DNA of 21,413 nt from a virus. Under the pieces are notes generated by a model. That model was given only the letters and a program-made list of their open reading frames with translations. It did not search any database and was not told the DNA's origin. Every line of letters starts with the position of its first letter. Position 1 is the stretch's first letter. The stretch spans positions 1 to 21,413 of the IMG/VR virus record IMGVR_UViG_3300044731_000867; one strand, written 5' to 3'. Positions 7,151 through 14,700 of this stretch are shown piece after piece. Made by a program: the position numbers and the translations under genes.

Positions 7151-7168
7151 AAAAGTTTATATAAAAAA
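7151..7168 (-). promoter_or_regulatory. Shared 18-nt leader element, copy A
   Basis: The minus strand reads TTTTTTATATAAACTTTT, identical to minus-strand 18934-18951. The two copies end 35 and 39 nt before the start codons at 7115 and 18894. Equal orientation and near-equal spacing from a gene start suggest a promoter or regulatory element rather than chance, though base composition is a caveat. Confidence 0.4.
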
Positions 7169-7190
7169 ATGTATCATAAAGAAAATCCAA

Positions 7191-7601
7191 TCATTCAATT
7201 GAATTTTCTTTTTTATGATATCTAAAATAATATTTTACTTCACTACCAAATGAAATATCACTATTCAAACAAACATCAACATAGATATAAAATCTAAACT
7301 GATGCATATACACTTCTAAAATATCTTTCAATATTTCTCTACTTATATACCTATAATCATATGCATCATTTATATATGAGGAAAATCCAAGTGAGTATTC
7401 AATTTCTTTATTATAAGGAAGTGAATATGGATCCGTTTTAACAATAGCATTTATATTTAATTTATTAAATATTTCTAAAAGGTGTTTTTCAACACTTCTT
7501 TCAAATTTATAAATCTGATTTTTATAGTTTTCTTCTGTTTTATCATCACCTACAATTGGTGATAATAAAAAAGATTCTAATTTGGGTATTTTTCTTTCCA
7601 T
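7191..7601 (-). CDS. Unknown 136-residue protein in the late-sigma gene unit
   Basis: The gene starts 18 nt after the stop of the gp55-like sigma gene on the same strand, so it is probably in the same transcript. The protein is rich in Tyr and Phe (for example YINDAYDYRYISREI and MHQFRFYIYVDV), with an N-terminal charged helix (about 20-50) and a strand-rich C-terminal half ending in a basic stretch. There is no membrane segment or catalytic motif, and no family is recognised. An accessory role in late transcription is conceivable from position only. Confidence 0.78.
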   Translation of the reverse strand: MERKIPKLESFLLSPIVGDDKTEENYKNQIYKFERSVEKHLLEIFNKLNINAIVKTDPYSLPYNKEIEYSLGFSSYINDAYDYRYISREILKDILEVYMHQFRFYIYVDVCLNSDISFGSEVKYYFRYHKKENSIE

Positions 7602-7619
7602 ATATTTTTTATTATAAAA

Positions 7620-7985
7620 TCATAATGAGTGTAGTCCCATCCCATCATTACTACCCTCAATTGAGATTAACCTTATCTGGTGTTCATTATCACCCTTCTT
7701 TTTATACAAATCATTATATCCCTTCGCAATCCCTCGCTTAAATATCTCAGTAAAATATGCAAAAGCGTTAACTGATTTATCCTCATTAAAGTTATACCAA
7801 TTTTGGAAAATATAAAGTAATCCACTTTGATAACAATCCATTTTATCATCATTGGACCAATACCTCATTTTTTTTATTGTTTTTTTTGCTAAAAGCTCTA
7901 ACATTTTTTGAGCGTTTCTTGTTAATCTACCCTGTGACTTACTCACCACTAATTCTATATACAATTCTTTATTATTTAAATACAT
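7620..7985 (-). CDS. 55: Late transcription sigma factor, T4 gp55-like
   Basis: This 121-residue protein resembles T4 gp55, the small sigma-like factor that replaces region 2 function and directs RNA polymerase to late promoters. The shared features are the opening YLNNKELYIELV, the helix WSNDDKMDCYQSGLLYIF (about 43-60), the aromatic NWYNFNEDKSVNAFAYFTEIFKRGI (62-86) and a basic NDLYKKK. This corresponds to the sigma region 2 core. T4 gp55 is 185 residues; this version is shorter after the core and lacks an obvious long acidic tail. The leader is long (110 bases to the tail tube terminator), holds a 9-bp dyad, and has TTTATATGTGTATATAACA farther up. No SD sequence is present. Its presence implies a late promoter class in this phage. 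Confidence 0.82.
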   Translation of the reverse strand: MYLNNKELYIELVVSKSQGRLTRNAQKMLELLAKKTIKKMRYWSNDDKMDCYQSGLLYIFQNWYNFNEDKSVNAFAYFTEIFKRGIAKGYNDLYKKKGDNEHQIRLISIEGSNDGMGLHSL

Positions 7986-8004
7986 CCATAATCGTTTATT
8001 TTTT

Positions 8005-8028
8005 TAAGTTTATGACATTATAAACTTA
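8005..8028. promoter_or_regulatory. Nine-bp inverted repeat in the sigma gene leader
   Basis: TAAGTTTAT (8005-8013) and ATAAACTTA (8020-8028) are perfect inverted copies around a 6-base spacer, 20 nt upstream of the gp55-like start. There is no T-run after it on the minus strand, so it does not look like a terminator. It could be a protein-binding dyad or an RNA hairpin near the start of the sigma gene message. Confidence 0.35.
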
Positions 8029-8063
8029 TGATTTTCGATGTCCCTCATGTTATATACACATAT

Positions 8064-8095
8064 AAAAAAAAGTTCACTATGTGAACTTTTTTTTA
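8064..8095. terminator. Symmetric terminator after the tail tube gene
   Basis: AAAAGTTCAC (8068-8077), loop TAT, GTGAACTTTT (8081-8090) form a 10-pair stem flanked by A and T runs, so it can act in both directions. It directly follows the tail tube stop codon and keeps strong tail tube transcription out of the sigma gene. Confidence 0.88.
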
Positions 8096-8716
8096 TTAAT
8101 AACCAGTTATCATACTTGGTGAAATACCTGTACCTCCATCGATATATTCATCTAAGAAGTAATCCCATACGAAATCAACTTGTAGAGTTTCAATTGTACC
8201 ATTTGTTGACCAGTCTAATGAATATCCATTAATTTTTTTAATCTGAGCATTTTGGAATGTAACTCTTCTCAAAACAACACCCTTTTTATCATGTTGATTG
8301 ACAATAATAGTTCCGATTATATCAGATTTATAATGCATTGTCCCATCTTGAGAATTAAATACTAAGTCATACCATGCTTTTAACGTAGACCAAGTTTCCA
8401 TAGAACCAACTTGATTAACATTCACTTGAAATTTAATACTAATCTCACCACTAGTCTTAGCTGGCGTAGTTTGAAATACTCTAGTTGAATATTTAAATCT
8501 TTGTTCTTTTTGTGTGAAGTCAAACTCAGTAAGGTTGAAGTCAACACTAGTGGCATTTTCCAATAATAATACCGAGTTTCTTTGTTGATTTTTCAAAATA
8601 GTAGGCAATATAAAAGTAATCTCAAATAAGTTAGTGTAAACTATCTCATCTGGGAACGTACCTGGCCCACCCGGTTGTCCAACTTGACTCAATTGTGTGT
8701 AATGTGGTAGTGGCAT
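8096..8716 (-). CDS. 19: Tail tube protein, T4 gp19-like
   Basis: This 206-residue protein would polymerise into the inner tube of the contractile tail through which DNA passes. It has the family layout: a flexible Gly/Pro-rich N-terminus (residues 1-24), strand-rich NLFEITFILP, then VLLLENATSVDFNL, a long loop, and the C-terminal block GTIIVNQHDKKGVVLRRVTF followed by QIKKINGYSLDWSTNG and ETLQVDFVWDYF. That last block, with Asp-Lys before the strand and a final Asp-Tyr-Phe, is typical of gp19-type tubes. T4 gp19 is 163 residues, so this copy carries extra sequence, mainly at the ends. It is monocistronic, with its own terminator, as expected of a highly expressed structural gene. Confidence 0.85.
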   Translation of the reverse strand: MPLPHYTQLSQVGQPGGPGTFPDEIVYTNLFEITFILPTILKNQQRNSVLLLENATSVDFNLTEFDFTQKEQRFKYSTRVFQTTPAKTSGEISIKFQVNVNQVGSMETWSTLKAWYDLVFNSQDGTMHYKSDIIGTIIVNQHDKKGVVLRRVTFQNAQIKKINGYSLDWSTNGTIETLQVDFVWDYFLDEYIDGGTGISPSMITGY

Positions 8717-8863
8717 ATTTTTTTATTTTTTTTTTTAATTGTTTCCAATTATAAAGTATATATTTTTTTTATTTATTTCTCTTGTTTTTCTATACTTTCA
8801 TATGTATATATTAAGTTAAAAAACTAATTTTTTTCATTTTTCAACTTAAATAAACTCAAATAA

Positions 8864-8871
8864 TATAAATA
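8864..8871 (+). promoter_or_regulatory. TATAAATA box before the gp47-like gene
   Basis: A perfect match to the T4 late -10 box lies 18 nt before the ATG at 8890, which would give a leader of about 13 nt. The T4 gene 47 is normally early, so either this copy is also read late or the match is fortuitous. The rest of the 173-base gap (8717-8889) is T-rich on the plus strand with no other structure seen. Confidence 0.35.
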
Positions 8872-8889
8872 AGAAATAATAAATTATGA

Positions 8890-10020
8890 ATGAGTAAAAT
8901 TTTTCTTATAGGAGACTCACATATAGGTCTTGGTTACCCAAACTCAGTTGATAAATGGTATAAAATACACAAACAATATTTTTCAGAATTTCTAATTCCA
9001 CTATTAAAAAAAGAAGTAAAAAAAGGAGATATAATCGTACACTTAGGTGATTTGTTTGATAACAGAAATGTTATTCCAATCAATCTCCTAAATTATGGAA
9101 TGGATATTGTAGAAGAAATATCTAAAATAGCACCATTTCACATAATAATCGGAAACCACGACTTGTATTCAAAAAGCGCATCTGAAATAAATTCAGTAAG
9201 ACCATTTAAATACATACCAAACGTTAAAATATATGATAAACCAACAATTTTAGAATATAATGATCTGAAGATTTTAATGATGCCTTATATTGAAAAAAAA
9301 TTGGAACAAGTAAATATCATAAATGATAATAAAAATTGTGATTATTTATTCTGTCACTCAGATTTAAATGGTTGTAAAATGCACCTAACATCAGTGGCTC
9401 ATAAAAATAATGATAAGATTGATATAGATGATTTTAAATCATTCAGAAAGGTTAGATCAGGACACATACACTTAGTTCAAAGTAATTCTAATTTTACATT
9501 TGTTGGTTCTATTTTTCAAATGGATAGAAATGATACTGGAGATCAAAAGGGAATATTTGTAATAGACACAAATAATGATGAGGAAGTATTCTATCCAAAT
9601 AAAATATCTCCAATATTTAGAAAATTTAAAGTCATTACAGAAGAAGATATTGATAAATTAGATGAAATAAGCGATACTAAAGATTATATTGATATATCAA
9701 TCTCAAATAACCTACTTATAAACAATCGAAAACTAAGAAGAAAATTGGAGATGATGTTAGAGAAGGGTAACTTCTCATCAGTTGAATACATAGATGATAT
9801 TGTACAAAAAGGCGAAGATGGTGAAGATGTTATATCAGAAGCAGTAGAAATTGATGAAGAATCATTAGACATATCAATTAAACTAGAATATGAAAGTTAT
9901 ATCAAAGAATATATTTTAAAACAAAAATATGAAAATGATGATTTTAAGAATGGAGTCCTAAACGAATATGATGAAATAATTAAAGTTTATAGTGATAATT
10001 ATAAATTAAAAGGAGATTAA
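8890..10020 (+). CDS. 47: Recombination/repair nuclease subunit, SbcD/Mre11 type (T4 gp47-like)
   Basis: This 376-residue protein is a calcineurin-like metallophosphoesterase that, with an SMC-type ATPase (gp46/SbcC), resects DNA ends for recombination-dependent replication. The five metal motifs are all present: GDSHIG (Asp9, His11), GDLFDNR (Asp54, Asp57), GNHD (88-91), CHSD (His156) and GHIH (191-194). The C-terminus (about 250-376) contains an acidic stretch, GEDGEDV, and a helical region expected to bind the ATPase partner. T4 gp47 is 339 residues. No gp46-like gene is in the window. The preceding ATGAATGAGTAA makes a three-codon reading frame whose end overlaps this start at 8890; this could weaken initiation or simply be chance. 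Confidence 0.92.
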   Translation: MSKIFLIGDSHIGLGYPNSVDKWYKIHKQYFSEFLIPLLKKEVKKGDIIVHLGDLFDNRNVIPINLLNYGMDIVEEISKIAPFHIIIGNHDLYSKSASEINSVRPFKYIPNVKIYDKPTILEYNDLKILMMPYIEKKLEQVNIINDNKNCDYLFCHSDLNGCKMHLTSVAHKNNDKIDIDDFKSFRKVRSGHIHLVQSNSNFTFVGSIFQMDRNDTGDQKGIFVIDTNNDEEVFYPNKISPIFRKFKVITEEDIDKLDEISDTKDYIDISISNNLLINNRKLRRKLEMMLEKGNFSSVEYIDDIVQKGEDGEDVISEAVEIDEESLDISIKLEYESYIKEYILKQKYENDDFKNGVLNEYDEIIKVYSDNYKLKGD

Positions 10021-10052
10021 AAAAAAACCACTCAAATTAGAGTGGTTTTTTT
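10021..10052. terminator. Bidirectional terminator overlapping a gene end
   Basis: CCACTC (10028-10033) and GAGTGG (10040-10045) with loop AAATTA are flanked by seven A and seven T. The same architecture, with a similar loop, is seen at 2995-3011. The stop codon and last codons of the minus-strand gene at 10037-10303 lie inside the hairpin. Confidence 0.88.
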
Positions 10053-10303
10053 ATTAATTTTATTTTCAAGTCACCTGTTCCCTTTATCAATCTGTGATAA
10101 ACACCCATAGGTATAAATACTTCACCTTCTATTTTTATCGGAAGTTGATTATCTAATTGAATACCCCAATCAGTATCACCAATTGATTCAATTACACGAG
10201 ATTCTCGATCACGATGCCAAACAAACTCTTCAGAATCTGTATTTTGATTAAACTCTCTTATAAATACATTATCACTTATTTTAGTCTCTTGAAATGGCAT
10301 CAT
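10037..10303 (-). CDS. Small cupin-like phage protein
   Basis: This 88-residue protein has the pattern WHRDRESRVIES...DWGIQLDNQLP...EGEVFIPMGVYHRLIKG. It reads as a compact beta barrel, with His30 and Asp32 early and His69 late as candidate metal or ligand residues. This is the spacing expected of a minimal cupin. I recall similar small proteins with a WHRD motif and a GxWHR ending in T4-like marine phages, without a known function. It starts with two consecutive ATGs, one base after the stop of the upstream gene, and is the last gene of a minus-strand trio. Its final codons form one arm of the terminator at 10021-10052. Enzyme activity is not established. Confidence 0.72.
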   Translation of the reverse strand: MMPFQETKISDNVFIREFNQNTDSEEFVWHRDRESRVIESIGDTDWGIQLDNQLPIKIEGEVFIPMGVYHRLIKGTGDLKIKLIKKPL

Positions 10304-10304
10304 A

Positions 10305-10718
10305 TTAATTAATTATCAATTTATAGTCATTTTTAATTTTATCTATCCTTTTTAACCAAGATTCTTTATAATTTAAGCCATTTTTAGCTGGCTCATCAGT
10401 TACAAATTGTTTAATTCTTGGTTCGATATAAATTAAAAAACCTCTAATAATACCCAAAAGAGATGAAAGTAATTTAGGATTATTTGGGATTGTATTAATA
10501 TTATCTTTCAGGAAATCAAAGTAGTTTAGACCATTTATTATTGGTTTTCTAAGTTGTTGCATCATAAGAGTAAGTTCTTTTGTCGCATTTTCATCTTTAC
10601 CCATTTTAGTAATTTGACTAAAGTTAAGAGATATAAGAGTTCCAAAATCTGTTAAAAAGTCCTTAACAAATTTTTTGTCAACCGATTCAAATAATTTATA
10701 TGTTTTTAAGTGTTTCAT
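10305..10718 (-). CDS. Unknown 137-residue protein with capsid-targeting-like N-terminus
   Basis: The protein begins MKHLKTYKLFES, close in form to the N-terminal capsid targeting peptide of T4 internal proteins (MKTYQEFIAEA type), where the prohead protease cuts after LxE or IxE. Leu-Phe-Glu at residues 9-11 would be such a site. The rest is helical, with no membrane segment or enzyme motif. The upstream gene in the same unit starts MRFLKFFE, a similar peptide. I infer that it may be packaged in the head or be part of the prohead core. It lies 18 nt downstream of that gene and 1 base upstream of the cupin-like gene. Confidence 0.76.
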   Translation of the reverse strand: MKHLKTYKLFESVDKKFVKDFLTDFGTLISLNFSQITKMGKDENATKELTLMMQQLRKPIINGLNYFDFLKDNINTIPNNPKLLSSLLGIIRGFLIYIEPRIKQFVTDEPAKNGLNYKESWLKRIDKIKNDYKLIIN

Positions 10719-10736
10719 AATTTATTTATTTTTATC

Positions 10737-11645
10737 CTACCAATATTTACCGCCACCTGATTTCACTAAATTTTTATATCTATTTAATCGACATGACCAA
10801 TACCCAGCAGTAGTTTTATCTTTCTTTAAATGACATTTATGCCTAGCAGCAAATGATTTTCTAGATTTAGCATTACTAGACTTTGATTTTAAACCACCTT
10901 TAACATCACCAAAGTTAACACACATAACTCTATCAGTCTTTGGATTTTTAACATATACTTTATACTTTTTAGGACCAGTACTTCTCATAGGTTTATTCAA
11001 TTTAACATCTCTACCCTTATACTCCGCCTCATTTAATTCTTCAAAGTTTTCCATTGGAAGATCCAAAGGAACTAACTGACCTCTAAAGTATCCAAATTTA
11101 CCAATATCGGTATTTTCAAATAAATGTCTATCGAATTCATTAAAATTAAACTCATTAGTTTCAAATAACTTTCTACCTTCTTCTAATAAATTAAAAAACT
11201 CATCAGATCCGGGTCTGAATATATTCTCAATAACAGAAAGTGAATTCTGAAAATGATACTTAATATTCTCGGAAATATAACCATCATTATGTTCTTCTTC
11301 ATCAAACTCACACACACAATCAGGACAACCACATTCACAATCTTTATCACCAGTGCAATATGAACAACACCCACAACCATTATTATCAATTTGAACAAAA
11401 TCGTCAGAAATACCTAACTCATCAGAAAACTCTTCAAATTTCTTGATAGATTTCTTCAAACCAGGTGTATTACCATCATTCTGAATTTCTTTTTTTATTT
11501 TATTTTCTTCCTTATCAGTAACATCTTCTAGATCACTAACAAATCCAACTAAATCGTCATTTTTTGGTTCAAAAGATTCAATATCAAAACCAGAAAAAGT
11601 ATCATCTTTTTCTTTTTTATTTTCAAAAAATTTAAGAAATCTCAT
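10737..11645 (-). CDS. Two-part putative prohead-associated protein with nine-cysteine cluster
   Basis: This 302-residue protein starts with a targeting-like peptide, MRFLKFFENKKEK, followed by an acidic region (14-85). A metal-binding-type cluster follows, with nine Cys in 22 residues (91, 93, 94, 97, 103, 105, 107, 110, 112). An acidic, helical middle part (113-203) leads to LNEA (204-207), which fits the LxE/A cleavage pattern of T4-type prohead proteases. The C-terminal part (208-302) is strongly basic, with GPKKYKVYVKNP, VNFGD, RKSFAARHKCH and GYWSCRL. That block resembles a conserved domain in T4-like phages that I recall near prohead core genes, without a known function. Processing would free a basic, possibly DNA-binding, fragment. 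The gene is first in the trio and divergent from the 1910-residue gene. Confidence 0.72.
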   Translation of the reverse strand: MRFLKFFENKKEKDDTFSGFDIESFEPKNDDLVGFVSDLEDVTDKEENKIKKEIQNDGNTPGLKKSIKKFEEFSDELGISDDFVQIDNNGCGCCSYCTGDKDCECGCPDCVCEFDEEEHNDGYISENIKYHFQNSLSVIENIFRPGSDEFFNLLEEGRKLFETNEFNFNEFDRHLFENTDIGKFGYFRGQLVPLDLPMENFEELNEAEYKGRDVKLNKPMRSTGPKKYKVYVKNPKTDRVMCVNFGDVKGGLKSKSSNAKSRKSFAARHKCHLKKDKTTAGYWSCRLNRYKNLVKSGGGKYW

Positions 11646-11668
11646 ATTATTAATATTTTTTATAATTG

Positions 11669-11682
11669 TATATATTAAAAAT
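11669..11682 (-). promoter_or_regulatory. Candidate promoter element of the 11645 gene
   Basis: The minus strand reads ATTTTTAATATATA, 23 nt before the ATG at 11645. The divergent plus-strand promoter at 11699-11713 has the closely similar TTTTTTAATATATAT. The two genes therefore appear to be driven by the same kind of element in opposite directions within an 86-base gap. Confidence 0.4.
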
Positions 11683-11703
11683 AATTATCAAAGAATGGTT
11701 TTT

Positions 11704-11720
11704 TAATATATATCAAAAAA
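11704..11720 (+). promoter_or_regulatory. Candidate late promoter element, 17-mer copy B
   Basis: TAATATATATCAAAAAA is identical to the minus-strand copy at 146-162 and ends 11 nt before the ATG of the 1910-residue structural gene. The shared sequence and spacing are the basis for the call. Confidence 0.4.
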
Positions 11721-11731
11721 GTATTAAATAA

Positions 11732-14700
11732 ATGTCCGAATCATTAATTTTCTTTAACAAAGAAGGGGATAGCCTAAATTTCAAATATGATCAATTTGAT
11801 GAAAGATTTGAAGGTGATATTCTATTTCATGAAAACTCATCAGATACATATAAAACATTTGGACTATATACGATGGAGAAAGTACCGTCAATTGAGTTTG
11901 AATCACCATCAAGATTAACACTAGATAAATTTCAACTATTTAATGAGTTTGGTATACATTTTTATCAAAAAACTTTAGACAAACAGATAATTAAAAATAT
12001 CGAACCAGTAAACAATGATTGGAACTTCTATTCAAAATGGATATATGGTGATAACTTCGATATTAAATTTCCAATTGGAACACTAGTTAGTTTTAATAAC
12101 CCAATATTAGAATTTTCAGATGAGATGAGAATTTACACAGTAATATCATCTAAGAAAGACACGATAATGATAATATCAGATGTAGACAACGCATCTTTTG
12201 AATCAAAATATTCAAATATTTATTCCAATCCAACAACATGGGAAGATTTATATCTACTAAACTCAGTAAATTCCATAGGTATTTATGATTATGTTAATTC
12301 AAAATTCGAAAATAACTTATCAAATTGGAATGAACCTAATTTTTATGATAAACTATTTAATGGTAAAAAGTTAAATGTATCAAATACCAACTCAAACAAC
12401 GGAACATATACAATACTAAATAATAAATTAATTGATTTAACTCATTTTGAGTACTCAACAGGAGTTAACAATTTAACAACAAATTCAAAATTAATAATTG
12501 AGGTTGTAACTAAAAGTGATCTACCAAGAATATATGATGGCGAATTAGATATAAAAGACAATAGAATATATTTTAATAATTTCTTAGATGTACCATCTAA
12601 TTTAAAACCAGGGACTGAATTTACTATAAAAGGATCACAATTGAATACAAATTATTACACCATATCAAATGTACCGGTTTTCTCAAAAAGTATTAATTTA
12701 ACTTATTACGCAACACAATCACAAGTTATTTATAATAATCAAATATGGGAATGTGTGAAAGCATATACACAAGATCAGATAAATAATTCATCAATAACTC
12801 CTGAAAATTCAGAATATTGGAACAAAACATCATTTCTACCAATAAAAGGTAGTATAAATAAAGAATATATTCAAAAATGTCAAATTTATTTAACAACAAA
12901 TAGAGAATATTTTGAATATGAATGGACACAAAGTTCGAAAACAACTCTCTCATCAGCTGCTGAAAAGTACAAATCAAACTTAGAATTATATAATATAGAT
13001 TTATATTTTTTAAATGATGAATTAAAAGCTGATTTAAAATACTCAACCAAGTACGCAGAGGTAAACTTCTATCAAAAATCAATATTATCTAGTAATCTAA
13101 TATCAAAGACAATTAAAAAAAATGAAAGATTAATTGAGGTCCAAGAGAATCTAACCAATGAATTTAACTATGATTATTCAAATAATTCGAAATATAATAT
13201 CGTCTTTACTGATATTGATGATTGGGGAATTAAATTAATCATAAACGGACAAATATACGAATCTGATGTCATTTGGATATACAACGCAGGCGAACCAGAT
13301 TTAGAAAGAACCATAGATCGAACTCTTAGAAATTGGTTAACAATTAACTATGTTAAACTATACACATTAGGAATAGTAGCTGAAATAGATTTCATCGGAA
13401 ATTACTCCAATTTTCAAAACTCTATAATACTTAAAACGTTTTTTCCAAATGTCCCAATATCAATAAAAGTAGAAGTTGGTACCGGCGGAGACTATTATGT
13501 TGAAAACTCTATTTTAGTCTTTAAAGAAATATCGAATTTATCGAATTTATCAAAACTATTAACTATTGATATAAATGATAAATTATATACAACCAACACA
13601 TCAATTAGCATACAATCAACATTATATGATTGGACACTAAAACACAAATCAGATCTTTTTGAATATGGAATAATCGTCACACACATAAACAACTCAATTA
13701 AGGTAGATACAAAATACCCAGATCGAAGATTAGATATAAAGATAAATATTGGTAAAATACAAATACCAGGAAATGAAGATTTTTATATCATTGATAAAAA
13801 TACAGGAAATACAGGTATTATTATTTCATCAAATGAAATAACTCTCAAAGATGATCAAATAGATACTAAAAATTTTGAAAATATAGGATTATCAACTGGT
13901 ATGTTAATATCAATTAACAATTCTGGATTTGTATATGATAACCAAGAATATAACATACAATATGTAGATAAAAACAGAGTTGGATTAAGTTACCAAGGAC
14001 CATTTTGGGGATTAACCAATTCAATTTATAACTCATCAGCATATTCAACACTAGGATTTAGCCTAGGATTCGGAATAACAGCTAGTTATACACCTGATTT
14101 TATAAAAAACTCCGATTTAAATCTAAACCATTTTAATAAAACTCTTTTTTCAGCTCGAATAGATTCTGCAGTAAAGGGAATTGAATTATCCGAGATTTTA
14201 GTATCAACAGATAGTATCTATGATATACTAACGGTTCAATTATCAAACTCTTATTATATTTTAGCAAAAAAATCAACATCCACAATTTTATTAAAAGTAG
14301 ATTCAATTACAAATAGAGTTAAAAATACAATAAATTTAGGATTAGAAACAACAGTAGGAACTGGTGTTAAATTAGAATATAATAAATACGATAATTTTAT
14401 TTATTGTTTTTTAACAAAATATATAATAAAAGTTGATCCAATAATTGATGTAAAAACAAATATAAAGTCATTAACAACAGCACCAAAATATTTATCTATA
14501 AATAATATAAATGGTTATAAATATATCATATACACAGACAACACATTATTAATACTAAATGGATCTAATTCAACAACGACATTAAATGGAATAATAAATA
14601 CAAATCTTTTTAATATAAAAACAAATAATAAAGAAAATAATTTTTATATATTAGGAGTTGATAAAATATATCAAATAGGATTTGATCCAAAACAAATATC

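Noticed and set aside
7556-7741. Plus-strand 61-codon frame across the sigma gene
   Set aside because: It is antisense to the gp55-like and 136-residue genes, and no promoter or leader supports it.
8717-8889. Possible small gene or tRNA in the gap between tail tube and gp47-like genes
   Set aside because: The region is T-rich with stops in all frames and shows no cloverleaf; only promoter-like elements were seen.
12726-13082. Minus-strand frame of 118 codons
   Set aside because: It lies wholly inside the 1910-residue plus-strand gene and has a Leu/Ile/Tyr-rich composition typical of an antisense shadow.
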